Below are positions 16,656 to 25,556 of a DNA stretch of 58,881 bases, piece after piece. The stretch's first letter is position 1, and every line of letters begins with the position of its first letter. Source of the DNA: Kofleriaceae bacterium (GTDB lineage Bacteria > Myxococcota_A > Polyangia > Haliangiales > Haliangiaceae); NCBI GenBank assembly GCA_024762925.1, contig JANTGM010000028.1, positions 1 through 58,881 of the forward strand. The letters are read 5' to 3'. A model generated the notes under the pieces. It was not told where the DNA came from. It saw only the letters and a list, made by a program, of their open reading frames with translations, and did not search any database. The translations under genes and the position numbers were made by a program.

Positions 16656-17456
16656 CTAAACATCAACCCCGGGGAGGCTCATCTGTGGCGCAGAGCGCTC
16701 CGCCTCAAGGATAAAATCCTTCCTATCTGCAGCCTCTCGGAGCGACACGCGAAGCTTGTATTTCTCGCCCACGATCGGCTTACCGCTGAGCCTCTCAAGC
16801 GAGGGAAGTACCTTCTCCTTGCGCTTGCTCTTGTAGCGGTAGGTAGCCATCCCAAGCTCTGCGAGCAGCGTCTCTAGGCGGATGTGATAGCGGTCCTTCC
16901 CAGCCAGCTCATGATCTAGCTTTGCGTAGAGCAGCGGCGCCAATGTCGACCGTCGGCCGCCCCTAGCCACTCGGCCTCCTGGCCCCCCAGCCCCCTGGCC
17001 CCTTGTTTGATTCTCGCGATCTGTAGCGCTTAGTTCGAGATATGGCGTCAGGAGCAGCTGCTTCACGCGCTTGCGAAGGAACTGCTCAGTCACGAACGGA
17101 GAGAACGAAACGGTCACCTCTGCACGCCCGCCAGGCCGAGGAAGCATCGTCTCCTCGTCAACATTCTCAGCCACCCAGGTGGCGCCGTCGACGAGCGTGA
17201 AGTTCACGCGATCAACCTTCCCTTGCCAGCTGTACGCCTGGCTCCGCTGAATCGGAATCCCTGACAGGTCGGCCAGCAGCCGACTGGCTCGACTGTATGC
17301 CTTGGCCGAATCGTCCCCAATGAGAGCCATAACCAGCTCGTACTGGGACATCTTCAGCACGCCCATTGTCGCCTTATCGGTCTCCAGAGCGTAGCCCTGC
17401 TCGTCCCACAGCTTCAGCAGCTTGTACCAGCACTCCTGATGCTCCTGCTTGAGCAC
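16656..17456 (-). CDS. Plasmid replication initiator (Rep, winged-helix type), 5' end possibly lost
   Basis: 266 aa from a GTG at 17456. Two winged-helix-like halves are visible: residues about 1-120 (with MSQYELVMALIGDDSAKAYSRASRLLADLSGI) and about 125-255, as in iteron-binding initiators. Between them a Gly/Arg-rich insert (RGQGAGGPGGRVARGG) is encoded by a short GC-rich repeat also found in parA. The frame has a stop shortly upstream, and the MITE-like repeat begins about 15 bases beyond the start, with no room for a normal promoter, so the N-terminus and control region may have been cut off at integration. Iterons lie just past its stop. Assignment rests on context as much as on sequence. 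Confidence 0.65.
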   Translation of the reverse strand: MLKQEHQECWYKLLKLWDEQGYALETDKATMGVLKMSQYELVMALIGDDSAKAYSRASRLLADLSGIPIQRSQAYSWQGKVDRVNFTLVDGATWVAENVDEETMLPRPGGRAEVTVSFSPFVTEQFLRKRVKQLLLTPYLELSATDRENQTRGQGAGGPGGRVARGGRRSTLAPLLYAKLDHELAGKDRYHIRLETLLAELGMATYRYKSKRKEKVLPSLERLSGKPIVGEKYKLRVSLREAADRKDFILEAERSAPQMSLPGVDV

Positions 17457-17471
17457 ACCGCGATGGGAGTT

Positions 17472-17599
17472 CGTTCACTGGCAAGGCGTGAACAACGAGC
17501 TTGCCGGGACAAGTGAGGCGCTGAGCAACGCTGAGCCGAAGGCGTCCAGAGCGCGAAGAACCGAGCCAGGGCGTTCTATGCCTCTGGATCCCACACTAG
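17472..17599. mobile_element. MITE-like repeat, right flank of the plasmid-like element
   Basis: About 128 bases matching the left part of the block at 58497-58881 (the stretch around gcgctgagcaacgc and aaggcgtccagagcgcgaag is nearly identical), then a diverged right end finishing in cactag (CTAG at 17596-17599). The TAA stop of the adjacent minus-strand gene touches this CTAG. On the left the repeat comes within 15 bases of the rep start. Confidence 0.7.
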
Positions 17600-18283
17600 T
17601 TATCGAACGACCGAGTCCAAGACGAGGGACAAGCCATCCACAGGAATCGCGCCACGCACCCGTCCCTCGATATCACCAGGCTCAACGCTGCTTGCTTCGC
17701 CATCGTGATCCACACGAGCGTAGACTTCGACGTCGCCTGAGAACTCGGTTCCTGCCACCATAGAGTTGGCGCCACTCAGGTGAAAGTCAACCGGAAGAGT
17801 TCTTACATCGATTCTCTCGACTGCCAACGGTTGCCCGAGAATATCCCCGGTCACCTTGTTGATTGGCCGCACGGAGAGAAAGATGATTGCGCCTGCCTTG
17901 ATGAGGGGCGCGGTCTCAGAATTGCTCGCAATGCTGCCCGCAACAAACTGCTTTGGGTCGACAACCCGATTGGGGTCGGGTGCCATGAGCCCACCGGGGT
18001 TCTCGCCACCACTCATATCGAGGCCGGCGTGCGGATCGGCGCCCGCTCCCATGTCCAGTCCTGCATGCGGATCGCCAGCTCCGCCTATATCGAGCCCTGC
18101 GTGCGGATCGCCAGCCCCTCCCATATCCAGACCTGCGTGCGGGTCGCCAGACATCGTCGGGGCGGTCCCAACCACCGTCCCCGAACTCCAAGAATTTGCG
18201 ACAGGAAGTGATGCAGCGGGGTCGTCCTTCTTGTCCTCGCCACAAGATGCAAGGATTGCGAGAGCCATGAGGTAGCGAAACAT
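17600..18283 (-). CDS. Lipoprotein with DPHAGLDMG repeats and a CcmI/CycH-like C-terminal domain
   Basis: 227 aa. The lipoprotein signal is short (MFRYLMALAILASCGEDKK). Residues about 45-95 hold four 12-residue repeats of the type GDPHAGLDMGGA, each with one His and two Asp, so weak metal binding is conceivable. The C-terminal 110 residues (LFLSVRP-like start, then LPVDFHLSGANSMV, EVYARVDHDG, LSLVLDSVV) follow the pattern of the C-terminal domain of the cytochrome c maturation factor CcmI/CycH, which binds apocytochrome. Here it is free of the TPR part. Stands alone; the stop abuts the repeat element. Confidence 0.65.
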   Translation of the reverse strand: MFRYLMALAILASCGEDKKDDPAASLPVANSWSSGTVVGTAPTMSGDPHAGLDMGGAGDPHAGLDIGGAGDPHAGLDMGAGADPHAGLDMSGGENPGGLMAPDPNRVVDPKQFVAGSIASNSETAPLIKAGAIIFLSVRPINKVTGDILGQPLAVERIDVRTLPVDFHLSGANSMVAGTEFSGDVEVYARVDHDGEASSVEPGDIEGRVRGAIPVDGLSLVLDSVVR

Positions 18284-18362
18284 CCCTGAAAGCTAGCCAG
18301 ATCCGCCTGTCGGAACAAGGCTCGGATAGACATCTTGCCCCTGACATGTAGGATGCGGCCAG

Positions 18363-19067
18363 ATGACGTCGCATCGCATATTGGCCATGGTTTGTGGCCA
18401 ACCACCCGAAGAAATTGAACGTGAACACGGCAACTATATGCACTGGTTCGCAGAAGCGATGGGCACTCGCGTGCAACTAGAATCGTGGGATGTCCGTGAG
18501 CGGCGCCGCGAACCTGACCTTCGGGAATATGCGGGAATGGTTGTTACAGGCGCTCCTGCATCCTTGACGCAGCCAGAACCGTGGATGGAAAACGCCATCG
18601 AACTCATTCGGCAGGCTGCGGAAACCGAAGTGCCCGTGCTCGGCGTGTGTTTTGGTCATCAGCTTGTGGGTTGCGCGTTCGGCGCCCCAACGGTCCCAGC
18701 AGAAGGTCATGGTGAGCATGGCAGTCATTCAGTCAGACTGACAGAAAGCGGGAAGACGGACCCGCTCTTCGCTGACATGCCCGAAGAATTCTTGGCGCAG
18801 CTTACGCACTATGACCAAGTCGACCCGCAGGCGGTGTCCTTTAGCAATGGGCTTCGGGTGCTTGCAGCGAGTCGGAGCTGTGCGGTTCAAGCGTTGGCCG
18901 CCGGCGACCATATTCGCAGCGTGCAATATCACCCAGAGTTTTCGACGCGGCTGATGCAGAGCTACCTGAACAACCGAGACGAAGGACCACAGGCACAAGA
19001 CTGCCGAACGGCCTCACGGGTCTTTCAAAACTGGATCGATCACTGGATCGTTGGCAGAGCATCTTGA
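18363..19067 (+). CDS. Class I glutamine amidotransferase-like protein
   Basis: 234 aa. The nucleophile elbow VLGVCFGHQLVG carries the active Cys, and QYHPEFSTRLMQ holds the His-x-Glu pair, so the triad is complete. It lacks a synthase domain and resembles the free-standing GMP-synthase-like GATases, which can hydrolyse gamma-glutamyl or glutathione-type compounds. Its TGA overlaps the TTG start of the radical SAM gene, so the two are coupled, though a joint task is not evident. Confidence 0.85.
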   Translation: MTSHRILAMVCGQPPEEIEREHGNYMHWFAEAMGTRVQLESWDVRERRREPDLREYAGMVVTGAPASLTQPEPWMENAIELIRQAAETEVPVLGVCFGHQLVGCAFGAPTVPAEGHGEHGSHSVRLTESGKTDPLFADMPEEFLAQLTHYDQVDPQAVSFSNGLRVLAASRSCAVQALAAGDHIRSVQYHPEFSTRLMQSYLNNRDEGPQAQDCRTASRVFQNWIDHWIVGRAS

Positions 19068-20614
19068 GTAGTCCCACCCAGCGAGAGGAGCACCAGCGTC
19101 TTCTCAATGACGAAGAGGGCACGATCTTTAAGGACGCACCCAACCGTGTGGCTCTGTGCTATCCAAGCCCCTACCGAGCCGCGATGTCATCACTTGGCTA
19201 TCAGAGCATCTATCGGCAGGTGAACGAGTGCGAGTCGCTCGCAGCGGACCGGGCTATGCTGCCCGATGACGCGCAGGACATGCTCAAGCGTGGTGAACTG
19301 CTGCACACGATGGAGGCAAACCGCCCGGTTGCGCACTACTCAATGCTTGCGTTTAGCGTGGCATATGAGCTTGAGATAGCGGGCGTCATAGACTGCCTTC
19401 GCCTATGCAAACTTCCTCCGCTGGCCACAGAGCGCCCGGCCGATGCCCCCTTGGTGATTGCTGGTGGCCCTCTCACCTTCTCGAATCCCGTTCCTCTCGC
19501 GCCCTTTTTCGACATCATTATTGTCGGCGAAGGAGAAGAACTTTTCCTAGAGCTTTGCACTGTTGCAGCCAAGCTGGGCTTTGAACGCCGTCGTGTATGC
19601 GAGCACTTTGCAGGCAAGGCGGGGTTTTACCTTCCAGCTGTCGACGCAGACCTATGCCCGCCGATCGCTCAAGCCAGCATGGCAAGCCTGCCGGCGCGTT
19701 CGCAGATCATCACGCCGAACACCGAACTGCGGTCCATGTTTCTCACCGAGGTTGCCCGCGGATGCTCACGAGGTTGTACCTACTGTGTCATGCGTCGGAG
19801 CACCAACGGCGGCATGCGCGCGATACCGCCCGAGGAGGTACTCGCCGGCATTCCAAGTCATGCTTCGCGAGTCGGGCTGGTTGGAGCGGCGGTTACCGAC
19901 CATCCGAAAATCACTGAGATTGTCGCACATCTTGTAGATAGAGGCCTTGAAATCGGCATCTCGTCTCTGCGCGCCGACAAGCTGGATGACAACTTCGTTT
20001 CCCTCTTGGGGCGAGGTGGCTACCGTACTCTCACCGTTGCCCTCGACGCACCGAGCCAGCGTATGCGTTCGGAAATCGAGCGCGTGACCCAAGAAAGGCA
20101 CGTGATTCGCTGTGCCGAGATGGTGCGGAGGCACAAACTGCACACGCTCAAGCTCTATATGATTCTGGGGCTCCCAGGGGAAACTGATGGCGACATCGAT
20201 GAGCTCGTGGACTTCATGATGCGCCTACACAAGGTGCACGGAAAAATTGCCTTGGGCATTGCGCCCTTCGTTGCCAAACGTCACACGCCACTAGATGGCG
20301 AACCATTCGCGGGCATCAGCGTCGTAGAAAAGCGACTCAAGCGCCTGCGCAAAGGGCTAAAAGGCCAAGTCATCGTGCGCCCAACTTCCGCACGCTGGGC
20401 ATGGGTGGAGTACATGCTTGCACAGGGGACCAGCAGCGCAGGGCTGGCGCTCTATGACGCCCATCTCGCCGGCGGCCGCTTCGCCGATTACAAGCGGGCC
20501 TTCAAGGAGCGTGGCTGTGAGCCCACTGGCCCCGTGGCTCGCGTGCTCAGCTCGGCCGAGATTCAGCGCAGCAAACGGGAAGCGCTTCGCAAGCGACTTG
20601 TCGTGCAACAGTAG
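19064..20614 (+). CDS. Radical SAM protein with a B12-binding-like N-terminal domain
   Basis: 516 aa from a TTG that overlaps the GATase stop. The N-terminal 200 residues look like a Rossmann-type cobalamin-binding region (IIIVGEGEELFLEL is typical). The iron-sulfur motif is EVARGCSRGCTYC with Cys234, Cys238 and Cys241, the canonical CX3CX2C. The TIM-barrel part follows (LKLYMILGLPGETDGDI). It belongs near the family of the larger protein at 22112-24880. Substrate unknown. The gene stops just before a degraded insertion sequence. Confidence 0.82.
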   Translation: MSSPTQREEHQRLLNDEEGTIFKDAPNRVALCYPSPYRAAMSSLGYQSIYRQVNECESLAADRAMLPDDAQDMLKRGELLHTMEANRPVAHYSMLAFSVAYELEIAGVIDCLRLCKLPPLATERPADAPLVIAGGPLTFSNPVPLAPFFDIIIVGEGEELFLELCTVAAKLGFERRRVCEHFAGKAGFYLPAVDADLCPPIAQASMASLPARSQIITPNTELRSMFLTEVARGCSRGCTYCVMRRSTNGGMRAIPPEEVLAGIPSHASRVGLVGAAVTDHPKITEIVAHLVDRGLEIGISSLRADKLDDNFVSLLGRGGYRTLTVALDAPSQRMRSEIERVTQERHVIRCAEMVRRHKLHTLKLYMILGLPGETDGDIDELVDFMMRLHKVHGKIALGIAPFVAKRHTPLDGEPFAGISVVEKRLKRLRKGLKGQVIVRPTSARWAWVEYMLAQGTSSAGLALYDAHLAGGRFADYKRAFKERGCEPTGPVARVLSSAEIQRSKREALRKRLVVQQ

Positions 20615-20629
20615 CCGGTGAACCGGAGG

Positions 20630-20804
20630 GCAAAACACCTGGCGCTCCGCGGCTCGCATCGGCATCCGCTTGTTTCGCCCAGTCCCGAATCGACTTGGCC
20701 GCTACGCCAAGCTCCTTCGCGAGCTGCACGACGGGCTTGTTGCCGGCTTTAAAAAGCCGAACCGCCTCTGCTTTGAATTCCTTGCTATATCGGGGTGTTC
20801 CCAT
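20630..20804 (-). pseudogene. IS3-type transposase orfA fragment
   Basis: The frame starts MGTPRYSKEFKAEAVRLFKAGN and continues KPVVQLAKELGVAAKSIRDWAK, the helix-turn-helix start of IS3-family OrfA proteins. After about 55 residues the sequence runs into the end of the radical SAM gene and loses similarity. No orfB follows. A decayed remnant. Confidence 0.7.
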
Positions 20805-20841
20805 GACCTAGACCTCTCTAAGTGCCGTACTAACTCGCACG

Positions 20842-21426
20842 ACAGAAAGTGTCTACGGGAACGGAACAAGCCCAGGCAGCATCTACACCTCTAAGGAAAT
20901 CACCCAAATCTGTGGCCGACTCGGCTGCCTGCTCTGCCATGCACCCGTGCGCGATGGCGCGGCAAAGGGCAAGGTCGAGCGGTTCTTTCGCACGGTTCGC
21001 GAGAGCTTCCTCATTCGCAAACTCGATCTCACAAGCGTTGGCGCGCTCAACCAAGCGTTCACCAGATGGGTGGAAGAGGACTACAACGCCAGTACGCACA
21101 GCGTGCTCAAGATGCGGCCAATCGATCGCTTCGGCCTCGACCTATCGCGGGTGCGTTTCCTCCCGCCGCACGAAGTCAACGACGAGCTCTTCTACGTCGA
21201 AGAAGACCGCAAGGTGCTTGCCGACAACACCTTCTCCCTCAAGGCCATCCGCTTCGAAGCGCCACGCGATTTGCGATCCCGCAAGGTGCAAGTGTGCTTC
21301 TCGCGAATGAGTTTCGACAGGGTGGTCGTCTACTACAAAGGCGAGCGCATGGGGCAAGCTTCGCCCGTCGACTTTCGAGCAAACGATAGGCCGCCCAAGG
21401 ACAAAATCTCGGAGACCCAATCGTGA
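20842..21426 (+). pseudogene. DDE integrase-type transposase, C-terminal part
   Basis: The open frame begins inside the catalytic core (GNGTSPGSIYTSKEITQICGRLG), where family members have the second Asp as DNG or DNGS; the third catalytic residue lies in AAKGKVERFFRTVRES. The N-terminal half is missing. After the core comes the C-terminal DNA-binding part (about 21100-21426). This type usually works with an AAA ATPase such as the one decayed at 21677-22078. A GTG at 20947 gives the longest open frame with a start. Confidence 0.7.
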
Positions 21427-21676
21427 TTCGAGCGCACTTCGGAATCGATATTGAGTTCAGGTTTGATGTCACAAGCGAGCACCGAATTGGCGTCGTAAGA
21501 ATTTCTCTCAATTTCCACGCTGACATGGCATAAATATGCCTCAATGATCGTAAGCCTGAATAGACGTACGACGCCCGTGGCCGAACGAACCATCGCCGAA
21601 ACGCCGAAGAGGCCCGAGCGCATGCATTGGCGCTCGAGCCTCTGGCAGAGGTGCTGCTTCTGAGTGCTTGGGTCGA

Positions 21677-22078
21677 TTAGGCGATCAGGTCCTCCCTCTT
21701 GCGCCAATGGGGCTGCAGAAGCACACGATTGACCTGCTTTAAGTCGACGGTGTGTGTGCGGTCTCTGACGGCCTCGAGCATTGCGCCGACGCACAAGTTC
21801 TTTGTACTGCGCAGAGCGTCTTCCGAAGAGCGTGCGATGAGCGCCATGGCCTCTGGCGTGAATGTCGAATGCGCGAGGGCCACGCGGTCGAGCTGTTCTT
21901 TGATGAACGTTTCGATGTCGTCTGGAGCGAGCTTCTGCATTGTGGCGGAATAGGTAACGCGGCTCTTGATGTCCTCGTTGACACTGAGGGCGAGTCTTCC
22001 GAGAAGTTCTGGTTGTGCGATGAGGATGAGATTGTGGTTCTTCGGGAAGTCTTCGAGGAGCAGCCTGAGCCCCTCTAG
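21677..22078 (-). pseudogene. ExeA/TniB-like AAA ATPase fragment of a transposon
   Basis: Reading on the minus strand gives RLLLEDFPKNHNLILIAQPE, then ELLGRLALSVNEDIKSRV and MQKLAPDDIETFIKEQLDRV, the second half of the ATPases paired with DDE transposases. The Walker A half is absent and the frame is cut near the end of the next gene. It faces the integrase fragment, opposite to the usual co-directional order, so a rearrangement has occurred. The stretch 21427-21676 shows no gene. Confidence 0.68.
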
Positions 22079-22111
22079 TCACACAACCTCCATAGGAGCC
22101 GTAACGGGCTG

Positions 22112-24880
22112 CTACAGCGACTCTGCCGCTGCCACTGCTCCGCGCCCCCATCGCTCGTCCGCGCCCTCGAAGGCAACGCCAGCGAAGCCGAGGCGGGCAA
22201 GCCGCACCACAGGATCTCCTGGGGCTTCAGAGCCGGCAATGCCCAAGGCTCGCGACACCTCGATGGGTTTCGTGCTTCCCATTGGCGTGCTTTTGACCCG
22301 AACGCGAACCAGCGCGGGAGCGCTTGGCCAATCAAGAATCGCACACAGCTTGTTGCTGGCGCTGGCGTTCAAGACATCCACATCAGAGACAAACGAGCGA
22401 ACATCGATTTGCTTCTCCTTTCGCTCTACGAATAGTTCTGTTTTCCCAAGAAACTCAGCAGCCATCGCCCCAAGACGCTTCTCGTCCCACGGCGCCTCGT
22501 CCTCAGCAGGGCAGATCAAAACTTCGTAGCCTTCAATGAGCTTCGAGAGGCCTTTATCCTTGGGCGTTAGCTCCCACACACCCGTGAAGTTGATGCCTTC
22601 AGGGGAAACCTCGACAAGCCGCTCATGCACCTCTTTGTCGCTGAGCTCGGTCACCAAGACGACGTCGACAAGCTCGCCAAAACTCGACACACCCAACGGA
22701 AGTGCTGGAGCAAACTGCATGTTGGGCTTTGGGCTGAAGCCCTTCGTGTAGGCCACGTTGATATCCGCTCGACGGAAAAGCCGTGCAAGAACGCGCATCG
22801 TATCGAGGTGCCCTAGGTAGGAGATGCGCCCGACTTTGGCGTAGCGCAAACGCATGCGACGTGTCACCAATCCCTCGTCCTCTTTGCGCGGCTGGGGATG
22901 CTTCTGGCCATTGCGCTCCTTAGTCGCTCGAACCACCTTCTCGCGCGGTGGCGCAGGCTTCTCGGCCCCAAGACTTCGAAGCGACACTAAGCGTTCTTCT
23001 TTCATCGCGCGAAGATCACAAGCGACACCGCAGTCGTAGCAGACGAGCTTGCCCGTCTCGGCCTCAGCGTCTTGCAAGTTAGAGTGATGCACCAAGTGTC
23101 CGCGAACTTTTCCACAGGGCGGGGAAAGGCGGTTCTTGACCGCTTTGCGGTACTCGGAGAGCAAAAAGCCCTCTTCCAGTCCCACGTCAATGTGGTCCCA
23201 TGGCAAACGGGCGGTCACAGGACGTGTTCCGAGATACTCATCGGGATTTAGCCCAGTCTCTTCGATGATGGCCTGCCAATCTCGAAGATCAAAGCACTCT
23301 GTCCAGCCGTCAAAGCGAGCGCCCCGCTGCCACGCTAAGAGCAGCGCAGCGCCAACTCGGCGATCGCCGCGCGACATGACACCCTCTACCCACGAGACGC
23401 CTTTGTCATGCATCTTGAGCTTCATGCCGCGTTGATGAAGTTCCCCGCGAAGCATCTTCTGCTTGCGCGCCACTTCCTCGAGTGAGTCTTGCGCGCACCA
23501 TTGAAACGGCGTGTGGGGCTTGGGCACGTGCGTTGAGACCGAGACGGTCACCTCTGACTTGCGGCCACATTCCTTGCGACCAATGTTGAGCATCTCCTTG
23601 CCCGTGTCGGCGATTCCGATGACGTCCTCGTCCTCTTCTGTCGGCAAGCCGATCATGAAGTAGAGTTTGAGACGGTGCCAACCACGTCCGAAGATGCGGC
23701 GGGCGCTCTCTTCGATGTGCTCTTGGCCCACGTTCTTGTTCACGACATCGCGCATGCGTTGGGTGCCCGCTTCGGGCGCGAAGGTGAGCCCTGAGATGCG
23801 CATTTGGGCCATCTCGTCGAGAATTTCGGTTCCGAGGCCATACGCGCGAAGTGACGAAATCGACAGCGAGACCCGCTTGTGACGCACCTCGCCCATAACC
23901 TTTTTTACAAGGGGCGTGATGCTCGAGTAGTCGGCAGTGCTTAGGCACGTTAGCGAGGTTTCATCGTAGCCTGCCTTGTTCACACCGTCGACGATGCTCT
24001 TGACAATCGAGTCCGGTGAACGCTCGCGAACCGGTCGGTAGATCATGCCCGCTTGGCAAAAGCGACAGCCCTCGGTACAGCCACGAGCAATCTCCACGCC
24101 TGCTCTGTCAAAGATCGCTTCGGCATAGGGCACTGGCGCATCCGAGGGGAACGGATAGGCATCGAGATCGGCGACCATGGCGCGGTTGATCCGCTCGGGA
24201 ACCCCCTCGACCAAAGGCTTTCCCACAACCTGCATCCCTGTGTCTTTGTCTACGATAAGTTCGTAGAGGCTCGGAACATAGATTGGGTATTGCGCCGCAA
24301 GCTCGGCCAACAGCTCACGCCGATCGCGCCCTGCCCGGCGCCCCGCGGCAAAATCGCGAACCAGGCCCGCCAATTCTTCCTCGGCTTCTCCAATAAAGAA
24401 CGCATCGACGAAGTCCGCGATGGGCTCAGGATGCGTCGCACAGGGGCCACCTGCGAGAATCAGAGGCGCATCGTTCTTGCGCTCACTCGTCTTCTGCGCA
24501 ATGCCCCCCAGATCGAGCATCGTGAGAACATTGCTGTAGCTAAGCTCGTACTGCAGCGAGAAGCCAACGACGTCAAAATCACAAAGCGGGGTTTGGCTCT
24601 CAAGGGAAACCAGTTTGAGATCGCGGTCGCGAATCTCCTTCTCCATGTCAATCCAAGGGCAAAAACACCTCTCAGCCCAAAGGTCCTCTTCCTTGTTGAG
24701 GCCCGAGTAGAGAATCTTCGTTCCCATGTGGGACATGCCAATTTCGTAGACATCGGGAAATGCCAACACGATCCGACCGCTGACAACTTCCGGGTCTTTG
24801 TTCACGGAGAGGTATTCGCCCCCGAGGTAACGCGTGGGCTTGGCAACTTTGTCGATGAAATCTGAGTAGATGTGGCGCAT
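22112..24880 (-). CDS. Fused radical SAM / DUF2344 protein
   Basis: 922 aa. The N-terminal two thirds match the TIGR03960-type radical SAM proteins: a B12-like Rossmann region, then EIARGCTEGCRFCQAGMIYRP with Cys268, Cys272 and Cys275. The linker holds a Cys pair (CYDCGVACD). The last 230 residues (LRYAKVGRISYLGHLDTMRVLARLFRRAD, GFSPKPNMQFAPALPLG) are the DUF2344 domain that in other bacteria is a separate gene or fused as here. Function of the family is not established; a role in RNA or ribosome modification has been suspected from neighbours in other genomes. The stop lies 34 bases from the ATPase remnant. Confidence 0.88.
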   Translation of the reverse strand: MRHIYSDFIDKVAKPTRYLGGEYLSVNKDPEVVSGRIVLAFPDVYEIGMSHMGTKILYSGLNKEEDLWAERCFCPWIDMEKEIRDRDLKLVSLESQTPLCDFDVVGFSLQYELSYSNVLTMLDLGGIAQKTSERKNDAPLILAGGPCATHPEPIADFVDAFFIGEAEEELAGLVRDFAAGRRAGRDRRELLAELAAQYPIYVPSLYELIVDKDTGMQVVGKPLVEGVPERINRAMVADLDAYPFPSDAPVPYAEAIFDRAGVEIARGCTEGCRFCQAGMIYRPVRERSPDSIVKSIVDGVNKAGYDETSLTCLSTADYSSITPLVKKVMGEVRHKRVSLSISSLRAYGLGTEILDEMAQMRISGLTFAPEAGTQRMRDVVNKNVGQEHIEESARRIFGRGWHRLKLYFMIGLPTEEDEDVIGIADTGKEMLNIGRKECGRKSEVTVSVSTHVPKPHTPFQWCAQDSLEEVARKQKMLRGELHQRGMKLKMHDKGVSWVEGVMSRGDRRVGAALLLAWQRGARFDGWTECFDLRDWQAIIEETGLNPDEYLGTRPVTARLPWDHIDVGLEEGFLLSEYRKAVKNRLSPPCGKVRGHLVHHSNLQDAEAETGKLVCYDCGVACDLRAMKEERLVSLRSLGAEKPAPPREKVVRATKERNGQKHPQPRKEDEGLVTRRMRLRYAKVGRISYLGHLDTMRVLARLFRRADINVAYTKGFSPKPNMQFAPALPLGVSSFGELVDVVLVTELSDKEVHERLVEVSPEGINFTGVWELTPKDKGLSKLIEGYEVLICPAEDEAPWDEKRLGAMAAEFLGKTELFVERKEKQIDVRSFVSDVDVLNASASNKLCAILDWPSAPALVRVRVKSTPMGSTKPIEVSRALGIAGSEAPGDPVVRLARLGFAGVAFEGADERWGRGAVAAAESL

Positions 24881-24946
24881 CGTTTGACCTTGAGAAAGGG
24901 CGCGCAGGATGCACGGAGCCCAAGGTTGTGGTCAACGAAATAGCGC

Positions 24947-25312
24947 CTATCCGCCTGCAACAGCGCGCACAGCCTCACGCAGCTCATTCACTTGGAAAGG
25001 CTTGCGGAGCACCGGGACGGATGTGAGTGCCAAAAACGACTGAATCGCCACCGGAAGGGCACCGCCTGTCATGAACAGGAAGCGGCAGCGAAGCGCCGAA
25101 TCTTGGGGGAGCGATGCATAGAGTTCAGCTCCCGTCATCTCTGGCATCACAAGATCGCAAATCACGACATCAAAGTCTGTGACCGCAATGTGGGCCAATG
25201 CTTCTTGGGCGCTCGCGACCACCTGAGCCTCGCAGTGCTCCAAAGCCGCAGCCGTCGTGATCCGCATGCTTGCATCGTCGTCGACAATCAGGACTCTGCA
25301 GCGGGCTTCCAC
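24947..25312 (-). CDS. Single-domain response regulator receiver
   Basis: 121 aa from a GTG at 25312. It is a complete receiver: acidic pair in LIVDDDASM, phospho-acceptor Asp in VVICDLVMPEM, Thr in FLFMTGGAL and Lys in VLRKPFQV. There is no output domain, so it may act like CheY/SpoF-type relays or be the detached end of a hybrid kinase; a stop four codons upstream argues against a fused N-terminus here. No kinase gene is adjacent. Confidence 0.85.
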   Translation of the reverse strand: MEARCRVLIVDDDASMRITTAAALEHCEAQVVASAQEALAHIAVTDFDVVICDLVMPEMTGAELYASLPQDSALRCRFLFMTGGALPVAIQSFLALTSVPVLRKPFQVNELREAVRAVAGG

Positions 25313-25556
25313 CCGCTGACCTTACGGTGGGAGCTTCCCCTCCTGCAAGGTCGGCCTTGGTACAAGGTCGTCCAAACGATTCTCGTAGGCCCCTGTATTG
25401 GCATCTGCGTGCCCCCATGGATCTGCTCAAGCGGTGCCCCTCATTCCGCCAAGGCACGGTTTCGCCCTGTGTGATGGCCACTCCGAAACTCCGTGCGATT
25501 TTGGGGGCCTGGACAACTAGCGAAGTGCCCCACGCGACACTATGCTCGCAGGCGCT

